Source: Methanobacteriota archaeon (GTDB lineage Archaea; Halobacteriota; Methanomicrobia; Methanomicrobiales; Methanomicrobiaceae). From it: a DNA stretch of 43,651 nt. The DNA lies in assembly GCA_023396365.1 (NCBI GenBank), contig JAEWWL010000051.1:1-43651 (forward strand), written 5' to 3'. The position numbers and the translations under genes are program-made. The notes beneath the pieces are model-generated. The model was given only the letters and a program-made list of their open reading frames with translations. It did not search any database and was not told the origin of the DNA. Of the stretch, positions 1 to 8,401 are shown one piece after another (position 1 is the first letter of the stretch; each line of letters begins with the position of its first letter).

Positions 1-102
1 GTTGAAGAGGATTCCTTTAGGTTTGATATGTTCATAATTCTTGTAGAGGAATGGATCCGGAATAAGCTAAAGGTCAGAACATATGTGGAATGTATCAGAT
101 GA
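1..102 (+). CDS. Possible C-terminal end of an unidentified protein (partial)
   Basis: The first frame is open from the window edge for 33 codons and ends with TGA. The peptide is mixed hydrophobic and charged, with a FDMFIILVEEWIR-like stretch. It is too short to assign to a family. It may be the tail of a gene lying mostly outside the window, perhaps another glycan gene or a transposase. An open frame of this length can also occur by chance, so confidence is low. Confidence 0.3.
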   Translation, partial: VEEDSFRFDMFIILVEEWIRNKLKVRTYVECIR

Positions 103-166
103 TGGGAATTTTTAGAGAAGTACTGAACTTTTTTCGATTTAAATAGATTATTTTGCATCGGATGTG

Positions 167-212
167 AGATCTTTGATAAGATCTGTCCAACAAGTTGAAG
201 ATTCGTTGGACA
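167..212. repeat. Two tandem perfect inverted repeats upstream of the HAD gene
   Basis: The first repeat has 7-base arms AGATCTT (167-173) and AAGATCT (178-184) with a 4-base loop. The second has 8-base arms TGTCCAAC (184-191) and GTTGGACA (205-212) with a 13-base loop. They share base 184 and end about 12 bases before the TATA box. They could be the transcription end of the upstream gene or an operator for the downstream promoter. No long T-run follows, which slightly favours an operator. Confidence 0.5.
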
Positions 213-223
213 ACCTCAATAAT

Positions 224-235
224 ACTATATATTTT
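224..235 (+). promoter_or_regulatory. Candidate TATA box for the HAD/cyclase pair
   Basis: An ACTATATATTTT stretch is centred about 25 bases before the ATG at 254. That is the usual archaeal TATA-to-start distance, so the transcript may begin at or next to the start codon (leaderless). No ribosome binding site is visible before 254, which fits. Confidence 0.45.
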
Positions 236-253
236 CTTTACTTATTATCTATA

Positions 254-916
254 ATGATTAAAGCTATAATTCTTGATTTTGATGGAGTTATTTTAGAGTC
301 AGTTTCTGTTAAAACTGAGGCATTCAGAAAGCTTTTTTCGCATATACCAAAATTTGTAGATCAAATTGTAGAATTTCATGTAAATAACGGAGGAATGTCA
401 AGATATGACAAATTCAGATATATTTATTCAAACATCCTTAACGAAACATTAACAGAAGAACAATTTACTTATCTCTGTCAGAGCTTTTCAGAATTAGTCT
501 ATGAAGGCGTCATAAAGTCTAAATTTGTTGAAGGCACCATGAATTTTCTTGAAAAAAACTACCATAAACTTCCGCTTTACATAATCTCTGCAACACCCGA
601 AGACGAATTAATTAAAATTATAAATGAGAGAGCCATCCAAAAATATTTTATAAAAATTTACGGAGCACCAAAAGTAAAATCTGACTGCATTAAGGATATT
701 TTAAATATTACGAACTATCCCTCAAATCAGGTGATATTTGTAGGAGATGCAATAAATGACTGGAAAGCCGCCAGAAATACAAATACAAGGTTTATTGGGA
801 GAATAAAATCAGGTGATCCAGATATTTTTAAAAATTTGCCAAATGTAGAAATAGTTATCAATGATTTAAACCAGTTAAGAAATTACATTGAGGAGGAATA
901 TATTACAAAATGCTAA
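254..916 (+). CDS. HAD-superfamily phosphatase, glycan-cluster type
   Basis: This is a 220-residue HAD hydrolase. Motif I is DFDGV with the two aspartates at residues 8 and 10, a Ser/Thr motif (IISATP) lies mid-protein, a lysine region (KVKSD) follows, and motif IV is GDAINDWKAAR near residue 180. Such proteins remove phosphate from small sugar or metabolite phosphates. An upstream ATG at 164 would add 30 residues unlike the family and would place the TATA box inside the gene, so 254 is preferred. The gene overlaps the cyclase-family gene by 7 bases, implying co-translation. The location in a sugar-nucleotide island suggests a sugar-phosphate substrate, but the exact substrate cannot be read from the sequence. 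Confidence 0.8.
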   Translation: MIKAIILDFDGVILESVSVKTEAFRKLFSHIPKFVDQIVEFHVNNGGMSRYDKFRYIYSNILNETLTEEQFTYLCQSFSELVYEGVIKSKFVEGTMNFLEKNYHKLPLYIISATPEDELIKIINERAIQKYFIKIYGAPKVKSDCIKDILNITNYPSNQVIFVGDAINDWKAARNTNTRFIGRIKSGDPDIFKNLPNVEIVINDLNQLRNYIEEEYITKC

Positions 917-1599
917 TAAATCTAACTCATCCTTTAAAGCGCTCATCACCGATATATGTCGGAACCCCTGAAATGGATATAACTCCGGATAAATCAATTG
1001 AGAGTGGAAATAGTTCAAATACTAGTATAATATCTTTCTCCAGCCATTGCGGAACACATCTTGATTCGCCTCTTCATTTTTGCAAAAATGGAAAATCTAT
1101 ATCCAAAGGTATTCCACATACATGGACTCTTGAACCAGCCTACTGTATCAATCTAAATAAAGAGCCTGGAGAATGTATAACTGTTAATAATATTTTAGAA
1201 ATAATTCCTGAAATAAGGGATGCAAAAGCAATTATAATAAAAACAGGTTTTGGTAATTACAGAAATAACAAACAAGAGATTTACACAAATAATAATCCAT
1301 GGATAAATCCGAAGGTTCCTGCAATTCTCCATAGAGAACTTCCGGATTTAGTATTATTTGGTATTGATACCATATCCATATCATCACCCTTACACAGGGA
1401 TGAAGGAAGGGAGTGTCACCGTTCTTTTCTCTGTGATAAAAGACCAATATGGGTACTTGAAGATTTAAACCTTGAAAACTTAACACCTGAAAATAAGAGA
1501 TTTAAACTCACTATTTTTCCATACATTCATGAAAATATTGATGGAACACCTGTTTTTGTTATTGCAGAAAAAAATTATAATTTTGATCAGAAATCTTAA
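910..1599 (+). CDS. Cyclase-family metal hydrolase (kynurenine formamidase-like fold)
   Basis: This 229-residue protein carries the family's hallmark metal-binding motif HCGTHLDSPLHF near residues 47-58, and a later GIDTxS segment typical of the fold. Characterised members include arylformamidase and isatin hydrolase, which hydrolyse or rearrange amide or lactam bonds using Mn or Zn. A strong AGGAGGAA site at 891-898 lies inside the end of the HAD gene and the two frames overlap, so the pair forms one unit. Related genes occur in polysaccharide clusters, but a glycan role is inferred. It converges with the epimerase gene 24 bases downstream. Confidence 0.8.
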   Translation: MLINLTHPLKRSSPIYVGTPEMDITPDKSIESGNSSNTSIISFSSHCGTHLDSPLHFCKNGKSISKGIPHTWTLEPAYCINLNKEPGECITVNNILEIIPEIRDAKAIIIKTGFGNYRNNKQEIYTNNNPWINPKVPAILHRELPDLVLFGIDTISISSPLHRDEGRECHRSFLCDKRPIWVLEDLNLENLTPENKRFKLTIFPYIHENIDGTPVFVIAEKNYNFDQKS

Positions 1600-1623
1600 A
1601 CTTTTCAATCAAAGAATATTCAA

Positions 1624-2556
1624 TTACTCTCTTTTAAAGAAATCAGTAGTTTTTACTATACCTGATCTCAAATCTGTTTCAGGCTTCCACCCAAGTAATT
1701 GTTCTGCCTTAGAAGAGTCACATACAAGCTTTGCTATCTCACTCTGAGGATGAATATGTTCAATATGTTTTATCTTCGATTTATCATTACAGATCATTAA
1801 AGCAAGATCATTTATTGTGATATCTACCCCGGTTCCGGCATTAATTATTTCCCCATTTGCAGAATCATACATTGCAGCTCTTACTACAAAATCTGCACAA
1901 TCTTCAACATATAATAAATCCCTGGTTTGCTCTCCATTTCCATATATATTTATTTCCTCCCCTCTAAGAGTTTTTTCAATAAATATTGGCACAACTCCTC
2001 CTTCACCGGAAGATTTCTGATATGGGCCGTAGGTATTAAAAGGTCTTATAACCACAACAGGAAGATTATAAGCAGAATAATAAGATAAGACCATATTTTC
2101 TCCTGCAAGTTTTGCACCTGCATAAGGAGAACCTGATTTTGTTCTTGATGTTTCGGATATTTTTCCTGTGAGAGAAGCAGTATCATAAACCATGCATGTG
2201 CTCATGAAGACAAATTTGGTATTGTATTCCCTTGCCTTCTCGAGAACATTGAAGGTCCCTATAACATCATTTTCAAAAGTTTTTCTTGGATTATCGATAC
2301 TATCCTGAACAATTATGCTTGCACCAAGATGAATGCACAGTCCGATATCGGGAGTGAAGATTCTGTTAAGAACTGAATTGTCCTTTATATCCCCTATACC
2401 TACATTAAGGAGATTGTTATCCCTAAATTCATCAAGATTTGAGAGCCTTCCGTTTGAGAGATCATCAAGGACAACAACTTCATGGTTTTCGGAGAGAAGC
2501 TTCTTTACCACCCATCGTCCGATAAAACCGGCACCACCCGTAACCAGGACTTTCAT
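1624..2556 (-). CDS. NAD-dependent sugar-nucleotide epimerase/dehydratase (extended SDR)
   Basis: This 310-residue extended short-chain dehydrogenase opens with the Rossmann motif GGAGFIG (residues 7-13) and an acidic LDDLSNG end of beta-2 that favours NAD. The catalytic Tyr-Lys pair is in YAGAK, preceded by a serine-rich MST segment. Length and the RPFNTYGP and DLLYVEDCADF motifs match the GalE/RfbB/WbpP group. It probably epimerises or reduces a UDP- or dTDP-sugar made by the upstream dehydratase, whose stop overlaps its ATG by 4 bases (ATGA). Cytoplasmic. The exact substrate is unknown. Confidence 0.8.
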   Translation of the reverse strand: MKVLVTGGAGFIGRWVVKKLLSENHEVVVLDDLSNGRLSNLDEFRDNNLLNVGIGDIKDNSVLNRIFTPDIGLCIHLGASIIVQDSIDNPRKTFENDVIGTFNVLEKAREYNTKFVFMSTCMVYDTASLTGKISETSRTKSGSPYAGAKLAGENMVLSYYSAYNLPVVVIRPFNTYGPYQKSSGEGGVVPIFIEKTLRGEEINIYGNGEQTRDLLYVEDCADFVVRAAMYDSANGEIINAGTGVDITINDLALMICNDKSKIKHIEHIHPQSEIAKLVCDSSKAEQLLGWKPETDLRSGIVKTTDFFKRE

Positions 2557-3542
2557 AAACCTGCTCCGGCAAGAACTTTACTGATTTCGTCTTTGGTCAG
2601 GACATCCATCTCGGATGAATTTTTAATCATTTCAACAGGAGTGAATCCTTCAACTCTACGATCTTTCGGGCCGCCTAAATATGGATTAATGACATACATC
2701 TCGTCATTTTCAAAGGCACGGAAAGACTCCTCATCAGTCATTATCTCTTCGTACATCTTTTCTCCTGGTTTTTTCCCAATGATCACCTTATCCGCAACAC
2801 CATATTTTTCAATAAGGGCATCAGCCAGATCATCAATTTTTACAGAAGGCATCTTAAAAATAAATATCTCTCCGCCATCTGACAATATAGCAGTTTTTAA
2901 GACCAAATCAATTGCTTTTTCCTGTGAAATCATAAATCGGGTCATTTCCGGATCGGTCAGGGTAACTTTTTTTTCATTTTTTATTTGTTTAATAAATAAT
3001 GGAATTACAGAACCGCTTGTTCCAATAACATTTCCAAACCTGCAGCATGAAAAGACAGTATTTCTTCCCCCATACTCATTGGCGGCGACTATCACCTTCT
3101 CAGCCATAAGTTTTGACGTCCCCATGGTATTGGAAGGATTTGCAGCTTTGTCTGTGCTTGTATAGATTACCTTACCTACACCCTGGTTTATTGCCGCCTT
3201 TACAACATTTGCAGTCCCAATTATATTCGTATTTACAGCATCAAGAGGATTATATTCACATTCAAGGACATGTTTATATGATGCTGTATGAAAAACAATA
3301 TCAACTCCTTTAAACGCATACTCAAGCCTAGGCAGATCTTTGATATCTCCAAGAAGAAATTTTATTTTCCCGGATTTTTCACAGGAATATCTTTCCCTTA
3401 AGGCAAAAACCCCGTTTTCGTTATTATCGAAACATCCTATTGAAGTTATATCAAATTCAAGGAGTTTATCAATCAATGCCTGGCCGATGCTGCCAGCAGC
3501 ACCTGTAATCAGTATTGATTTCTCTTTATAATATTCATTCAT
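2553..3542 (-). CDS. CapD/PglF-type UDP-sugar 4,6-dehydratase (soluble)
   Basis: This 329-residue SDR of the Polysacc_synt_2 family has the N-terminal GAAGSIGQ nucleotide-binding loop, STDKAANP, and MGTSK where ordinary SDRs have YxxxK. Methionine in place of the catalytic tyrosine is known for the PglF group of 4,6-dehydratases, which convert UDP-GlcNAc to the 4-keto-6-deoxy sugar. It lacks the membrane domain of full PglF/WbpM. It is the first gene of a two-gene minus-strand unit with the epimerase, divergent from the sulfotransferase. It is an obvious paralogue of the gene at 12517-13536, so two 4-keto-6-deoxy pools may be made. Confidence 0.82.
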   Translation of the reverse strand: MNEYYKEKSILITGAAGSIGQALIDKLLEFDITSIGCFDNNENGVFALRERYSCEKSGKIKFLLGDIKDLPRLEYAFKGVDIVFHTASYKHVLECEYNPLDAVNTNIIGTANVVKAAINQGVGKVIYTSTDKAANPSNTMGTSKLMAEKVIVAANEYGGRNTVFSCCRFGNVIGTSGSVIPLFIKQIKNEKKVTLTDPEMTRFMISQEKAIDLVLKTAILSDGGEIFIFKMPSVKIDDLADALIEKYGVADKVIIGKKPGEKMYEEIMTDEESFRAFENDEMYVINPYLGGPKDRRVEGFTPVEMIKNSSEMDVLTKDEISKVLAGAGL

Positions 3543-3767
3543 TTTTTCTCCGCCCTGTTAGTTTATCAAACTGAATCATACAATATTATATTATTATTTG
3601 TAGTAGCAATAAATATCATCATTCCATGTTTCAGGAATGAGTGACTGGGTTTGCAAAAAAAAAGGGCCTTCAAACTACCTGAGAGCATTATGCACCAACC
3701 CTTAAAGCCAAAATTACCAAATTTTTCTGAAAAAGCTTTTCTAAAAGAAAGAAGAAGTAATATTGAG

Positions 3768-4985
3768 ATGGAAAGCAAGCCAAAACTATTCATTCATATA
3801 GGCACTCCAAAAACAGGAACAACAAGCATCCAGAATTTTTTGGCCGGCAATCAGAAATCATTCTATAAAAATGGTTTCTTTTTTCAAAAGAGAGGACTGT
3901 TTGACAATTCATATATAAATTTCCTGAGACTTTTCTATCAGAAACAGATGATTCTAAGCCACAATGATATTGAAAAGAGGATATACAGGTTCATAGCGGA
4001 TGATAACTTCAACGATGCGACAAGAAACATCGATTATTACGAAGATAAGATAATCAAAAAGATACACAGGGAAATTTTTTCAAAACGCGGAAATATTATT
4101 TTATCCTCAGAATCTTTTTTTGATCATGACATCTCCCGTTTTAAAGAAAAGATATCACTGTTGAAAAAAATTACAGAACCTTTTAAGGAAAAATATGATA
4201 TAAAAATTATCATCTATTTTCGTAAGCAGGACTCATATATCGAATCTTTTTATTACATGTGCGGCAAATATACTTTTTTTTCCGTAGATTTTGAATCATA
4301 TCTCTCCCAGTTCAGGCCATTTTCCGACAAAGAAGATGCTCTTTCACTTGACTGGTCAAAATTCACTGCAGTAATTGAAGAGATGCTGCCATATGCCGGG
4401 ATCATCAGCAGATCCTTTGACCAGGCAATAAAAAAAGGAATTGTTGCTGATTTCAGGGAGATTACCGGTACCGAAAACATAGAATGCGCATCATCAGATT
4501 TTCACGATAATCCAGGATTCAATATATTCGGAATGGATTTAATGCTAAATTCAGGATTCTTAAATTTTGATGACAAGGAAATTTTATTCAGGGCTGTCAG
4601 GAGCGATGCTCTTTTTTCAAAGTCGACAGTAAAACAGGGATACAGATTACTCAGTCCATCACAAAGAGTCGAGATTTACAATACTTATAAAGAGAGCAAC
4701 AGGAACTTATTTGGCATAAATGATGAAGAAGAATATTACAAATTATTTTTCCCGTCAGTTAATAACGAGAAACCAGGTTATATCAGCATCTCAGACCATT
4801 ACAGGGAGACAATTATCAAAAAAATTGTGAGTCTGAAGAAAAAAACGATGGAGTACAAATGCATTCGGTTTAGAAGAATGACACTTGACAGGATACCTCC
4901 CGGACCCAGATCGGAGATAGTCCGAAGATTTTTGCCCCTGTGGCAGGCGATCATTGAAATATACTGGAAATTCAGCTTAAAGTAA
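3768..4985 (+). CDS. Sulfotransferase-family protein
   Basis: The start of this protein has the PAPS-binding loop GTPKTGTTSIQ about ten residues in. A later IIIYFRKQDSYIES segment gives the RxxxxxxxS spacing that binds the 3'-phosphate of PAPS. These are the two signatures of carbohydrate sulfotransferases. The frame is open further upstream (ATG 3690, TTG 3651), but the ATG at 3768 puts the loop at the normal family position; this start is uncertain. With that start the protein has 405 residues. It is divergent from the dehydratase gene and just upstream of the nonulosonate operon, suggesting sulfation of a surface sugar. No PAPS synthesis genes are in the window. Confidence 0.75.
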   Translation: MESKPKLFIHIGTPKTGTTSIQNFLAGNQKSFYKNGFFFQKRGLFDNSYINFLRLFYQKQMILSHNDIEKRIYRFIADDNFNDATRNIDYYEDKIIKKIHREIFSKRGNIILSSESFFDHDISRFKEKISLLKKITEPFKEKYDIKIIIYFRKQDSYIESFYYMCGKYTFFSVDFESYLSQFRPFSDKEDALSLDWSKFTAVIEEMLPYAGIISRSFDQAIKKGIVADFREITGTENIECASSDFHDNPGFNIFGMDLMLNSGFLNFDDKEILFRAVRSDALFSKSTVKQGYRLLSPSQRVEIYNTYKESNRNLFGINDEEEYYKLFFPSVNNEKPGYISISDHYRETIIKKIVSLKKKTMEYKCIRFRRMTLDRIPPGPRSEIVRRFLPLWQAIIEIYWKFSLK

Positions 4986-4993
4986 ATTCAGCA

Positions 4994-5003
4994 ATTATAT
5001 AAG
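4994..5003 (+). promoter_or_regulatory. Candidate TATA box of the nonulosonate operon
   Basis: ATTATATAAG lies 75-80 bases before the first ATG of the operon, within the only spacer between the sulfotransferase and the CMP-transferase gene. A transcript starting about 25-30 bases downstream would have a 5' leader of about 45-50 bases. This assignment rests on match and position only. Confidence 0.4.
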
Positions 5004-5075
5004 AGAGAGAACCTGGATTTATTAGTAATAGAAATGAACAATTAACTGTCGTTGCATAAAAAAAAAGTTGATAAG

Positions 5076-5786
5076 ATGAACCGAAGAAAAAAATATTTTG
5101 CATTTGTTCCAGCCAGGGGGGGAAGCAAAAGAATTCCCGGAAAAAACCTGAAGATGATTGCAGGAAAACCTCTTATTCAATATACAATAGATGCCGCCTT
5201 AAAAGCTTCATTTTTTGAAAAAATTGTTATATCCACCGATGATTCAGAGATTGTGGCACTCGCCGTTGATCAGGGGGTCGAATTTCTAATCAGACCTGGT
5301 GAGATGGCAGAGGACTCAAGTCCGACAATAGACGCCGTCATCCATTTCATTGAAGAATACAAACTCGAAGATGAAGATAAAATTGTCCTTTTACAGCCCA
5401 CCTCTCCCCTTAGAGATGAAATAAATATTATTGAAGCTGTTGATCTGTTCAGGTCAGGGAAAGGGAATTCACTTGTGAGTGTTACAAGGGAGGAACATTC
5501 TGTTTTCTGGACCTTTAGAATTACTAACGGTTATCTGGAACCTGTTATGGGAAAAGAATATCTGTCAAGAAGAAGCCAGGATTTACCTGAAACCTTCATT
5601 CCCAACGGGGCGATATTTATAGCAGATGTTAAAACAATACTTGAATATCGTACTTTTTATTGCACTGATACATTGCCATATGTCATGGAACGGGAAGACA
5701 GTATAGACATCGATGAGCCTTTCGATTTAAAGATCGCGGAATTACTTATTGAGATTAAGAAAAACCAGGAGGAAGAATGCTCTTAA
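5076..5786 (+). CDS. legF: CMP-nonulosonate (acylneuraminate-type) cytidylyltransferase
   Basis: This 236-residue nucleotidyltransferase has the CTP-binding N-terminal motif PARGGSKRIPGKN (about residues 12-24), followed by ISTDD, LLQPTSPLR and a C-terminal SIDIDEPFD segment, all standard for the NeuA/LegF/PseF family. It activates the nine-carbon acid sugar with CMP. A TTG at 5052 in frame would add 8 residues; neither start has a clear ribosome binding site, and the ATG is favoured. The stop overlaps the synthase gene by 10 bases. Which acid it uses (legionaminic, sialic or other) is inferred from the neighbouring genes, not from this sequence alone. Confidence 0.85.
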   Translation: MNRRKKYFAFVPARGGSKRIPGKNLKMIAGKPLIQYTIDAALKASFFEKIVISTDDSEIVALAVDQGVEFLIRPGEMAEDSSPTIDAVIHFIEEYKLEDEDKIVLLQPTSPLRDEINIIEAVDLFRSGKGNSLVSVTREEHSVFWTFRITNGYLEPVMGKEYLSRRSQDLPETFIPNGAIFIADVKTILEYRTFYCTDTLPYVMEREDSIDIDEPFDLKIAELLIEIKKNQEEECS

Positions 5787-6811
5787 ATCAAAAAATTCCA
5801 AACAAACCGGTTTTTATAATTGCAGAAGCCGGAGTAAACCACAACGGCGATATCTCCATTGCAAGAAGGCTGATTGATGCTGCAAAAGAATCCGGTGCTG
5901 ATGCAGTGAAATTTCAGACATTCAAAGCTGAAGAGGTTGTATGCCGGAATGCTGAAAAAGCTCAATACCAGATAGAGAATACTGGCTGTTCGGAATCGCA
6001 GTATGATATGATCAAAGCCCTTGAACTAAGTAATGAAGATTTTATTAAACTAAAAGAATATGCAGATGATACATGCATTATGTTCCTGTCCACCCCTTTC
6101 GATCACGTAAGTGCAGACTTTCTTGAGGGGCTCGGAATGCCTCTTTTTAAAATTCCTTCAGGAGAGATAACAAATATACCACTCCTGGAGCATATTGCCC
6201 GGAAACAAAAACCAATAATACTGTCAACAGGCATGTCAACCCTCGGGGAGGTTGAAGAGGCAGTCAATACATTGGAAGGTAACGGAGCGGCAGATATCAC
6301 GTTACTTCACTGTACAACTTCATACCCCGCACCTGTTGAGAGTGTAAATCTCTACGCAATGGAAACCATGCGCAATGCCTTCAAACTCCCCGTCGGGTAT
6401 TCGGATCATACAGAAGGTATTACAATTCCAATTGCAGCTGCTGCTCTTGGTGCAACAGTGATTGAAAAACACTTCACCCTCGATAAAAAAATGCCCGGAC
6501 CCGATCACAGGAGTTCGCTCGAGCCGGATGAATTAAAGGCAATGGTTACTGCAATCCGGGATGTAGAATCTGCCATGGGTGATGGAATCAAGCGCCCCTC
6601 CGATGCAGAAAAAGAGAATATCAATATCGCCAGGAAAAGTATTGTGGCAAAGAATGATATGGAAAAAGATATTATAATAGATGAGGAGATGCTCTCCTTT
6701 AAGAGACCAGGAGATGGACTTCCCCCAAAGTATATGTTAAAGATAATTGGAAGAAAAACAAAAAAGCCAATAAAAAAGGATCAACAAATATTTTTTTGGG
6801 ATATTAAATAA
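5777..6811 (+). CDS. legI: Nonulosonic acid synthase (NeuB/LegI family)
   Basis: This 344-residue protein has a TIM barrel with EAGVNHNGD near residue 18, VKFQTFKAEE, the catalytic VGYSDHTEG region, and EKHFTLDKKMPGPDH. A C-terminal SAF (antifreeze-like) domain covers about the last 60 residues. The family condenses phosphoenolpyruvate with a six-carbon amino sugar to give a nine-carbon acid. A very strong AGGAGGA site (5767-5773) lies inside the preceding gene, four bases before the ATG core spacing, and coupling is expected. Neighbouring 2-epimerase, aminotransferase and dehydratase genes favour a legionaminic-type substrate. Confidence 0.87.
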   Translation: MLLNQKIPNKPVFIIAEAGVNHNGDISIARRLIDAAKESGADAVKFQTFKAEEVVCRNAEKAQYQIENTGCSESQYDMIKALELSNEDFIKLKEYADDTCIMFLSTPFDHVSADFLEGLGMPLFKIPSGEITNIPLLEHIARKQKPIILSTGMSTLGEVEEAVNTLEGNGAADITLLHCTTSYPAPVESVNLYAMETMRNAFKLPVGYSDHTEGITIPIAAAALGATVIEKHFTLDKKMPGPDHRSSLEPDELKAMVTAIRDVESAMGDGIKRPSDAEKENINIARKSIVAKNDMEKDIIIDEEMLSFKRPGDGLPPKYMLKIIGRKTKKPIKKDQQIFFWDIK

Positions 6812-6813
6812 CT

Positions 6814-7743
6814 ATGAGAATGAGAATTGTCCGCACTGCAGTTGGAAGCATGGCATCCTGGGGATTTATCCTCGAATTGCAAAAAAGAGGAATCGAGATT
6901 ATCGGAACAGATTCAGATCCTTTCCCTTTCTGCCACCCTTTACTAAAAAAGTTATACACTGTTCCAACTGGAGATCATCGTAATTTTATTTCGGAAATGG
7001 AAAAGATTTGTAAAAAAGAAAACCCTGATGCAATCTTATCAGGACCCGAAACCGAGTTACTTAGTTTATCTAAAAATAAAAAAATTTTTAATGAAATTGG
7101 AATTGAGATTATTTGCCCGGAATATAAATCTGTGCAAATCTGCGCTGACAAGATCAGAACCTATGATTTTTTAAGAAAAATAAATATTTCTGTCCCATCA
7201 CAATTTTCAGGTCAGGAAATTGAATATCCCTGTCTGATTAAACCCAGATTTGGGAGAGGAGGCCAGGATGTCCATATTATTAATAATAAATGCCAAATGG
7301 AACATTATATCAAAACGGTTCAAGAGCCAATTATTCAGGAATATCTTTCCGGAGACGAATATTCCATTGATATTCTTGCAGATAACGAAGGAAATGCATT
7401 ATCTATAGTTCCAAGGATCCGAACAAAAACCGAATCGGGGATCTCAGTAAAGTCTACAACAGTATTCGATAAAGAACTGATTGATATTGCAGAAGTTATT
7501 GTAAAAGAACTTCAATTATTTGGTCCATCATGCCTCCAATGTATAAAAAATGATGAAGGGATCAAATTCCTCGACCTTAACACCCGGTTTGGCGGGGGTT
7601 CCATTCTCTCGGTTATGGCAGACAATACAATAATTCCAAACCTTATTTCAATAATAAAGGGGAATGAACCAATAAAAAGTGATTCTTTTATTGAAGGATT
7701 GACTATGTCAAGATATTATTCAGAAATATTTTATATTAAGTGA
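6814..7743 (+). CDS. ATP-grasp ligase of the nonulosonate operon
   Basis: This 309-residue ATP-grasp protein has an N-terminal pre-ATP domain. The central part holds the CLIKPRFGRGGQDV phosphate-binding loop and the hinge QEYLSGDEYSIDIL. Near residue 250 it has the metal-binding LDLNTRFGGG segment. Proteins of this type form amide or similar bonds by acyl-phosphate chemistry. It starts two bases after the synthase stop; an ATG at 6820 is an alternative start. In this context it could attach an amino-acid or other acyl group to an amino sugar. That is inference, and the family alone does not give the substrate. Confidence 0.75.
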   Translation: MRMRIVRTAVGSMASWGFILELQKRGIEIIGTDSDPFPFCHPLLKKLYTVPTGDHRNFISEMEKICKKENPDAILSGPETELLSLSKNKKIFNEIGIEIICPEYKSVQICADKIRTYDFLRKINISVPSQFSGQEIEYPCLIKPRFGRGGQDVHIINNKCQMEHYIKTVQEPIIQEYLSGDEYSIDILADNEGNALSIVPRIRTKTESGISVKSTTVFDKELIDIAEVIVKELQLFGPSCLQCIKNDEGIKFLDLNTRFGGGSILSVMADNTIIPNLISIIKGNEPIKSDSFIEGLTMSRYYSEIFYIK

Positions 7744-7747
7744 ATTT

Positions 7748-8401
7748 ATGAAATCTGCAATTTTTTTTGATATTGATAACACACTCTACGATGCCCGCCA
7801 ATATTACATTGGAGCATTTAAAAACATTTCATCTTTTTTTGAAGATATATTTCATATAGACAAGGAAATCTCATATAACACATTAATGAGGATCTATTTA
7901 GAAAAAGGTAGCAGTTATCCATATATTTTTGATGATGCTCTGAAAATTCTAAATATTGATTATCCTATTTCAAAGGTAGTTGATCTTTTTAATAACACTA
8001 AGTGCAATATTTATCCATATTATGATGTAAAAATTACTATTGAACGGTTAAAAATTGAAGGGTATACTTTGGGAATAATAAGTGATGGGAGACCTGAACG
8101 TCAAAAAAGAAAACTGGAGACCCTCAATATCTTACATTTTTTTGATATTATCATTTTCACATATGAAACAGAATCTCCTAAACCTTCTGAGATTCCTTTT
8201 AGGAAAGCATCTTTGAAAGCGTGCAATAATAACATTTATTATATCGGAGACAATCCATATATTGATTTTAAGGGCGCAAAAAAATTGAATTTTACAACTA
8301 TTCGATTATTGAGAGGAGATTACTCATCTGAACCGGGAAATTCGGATATCGACTATGAAATCCATGAATTTAAAGATCTATTTTTGATATTAGGTGAATA
8401 A
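7748..8401 (+). CDS. HAD-superfamily hydrolase of the nonulosonate operon
   Basis: This 217-residue HAD protein has motif I DIDNT (aspartates at residues 8 and 10), motif II in IISDG, a motif III lysine in PKPSEIPF, and motif IV YIGDNPYIDFKGAKK. It likely removes a phosphate, possibly from a nine-carbon acid 9-phosphate or another pathway intermediate; the NeuB/LegI class normally needs no phosphatase, so the role is open. The stop codon abuts the next ATG directly, and that gene's AGGTGA site (8392-8397) is inside this one. It is distinct in sequence from the HAD protein at 254-916. Confidence 0.78.
   Translation: MKSAIFFDIDNTLYDARQYYIGAFKNISSFFEDIFHIDKEISYNTLMRIYLEKGSSYPYIFDDALKILNIDYPISKVVDLFNNTKCNIYPYYDVKITIERLKIEGYTLGIISDGRPERQKRKLETLNILHFFDIIIFTYETESPKPSEIPFRKASLKACNNNIYYIGDNPYIDFKGAKKLNFTTIRLLRGDYSSEPGNSDIDYEIHEFKDLFLILGE

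Noticed and set aside
1..102. Transposase remnant
   Set aside because: The 33-residue open end has no diagnostic motif, and no terminal inverted repeats were seen nearby.
2482..3165. Long plus-strand frame antisense to the 4,6-dehydratase
   Set aside because: It is the shadow of a well-supported gene on the other strand, and its product has no recognisable domain.
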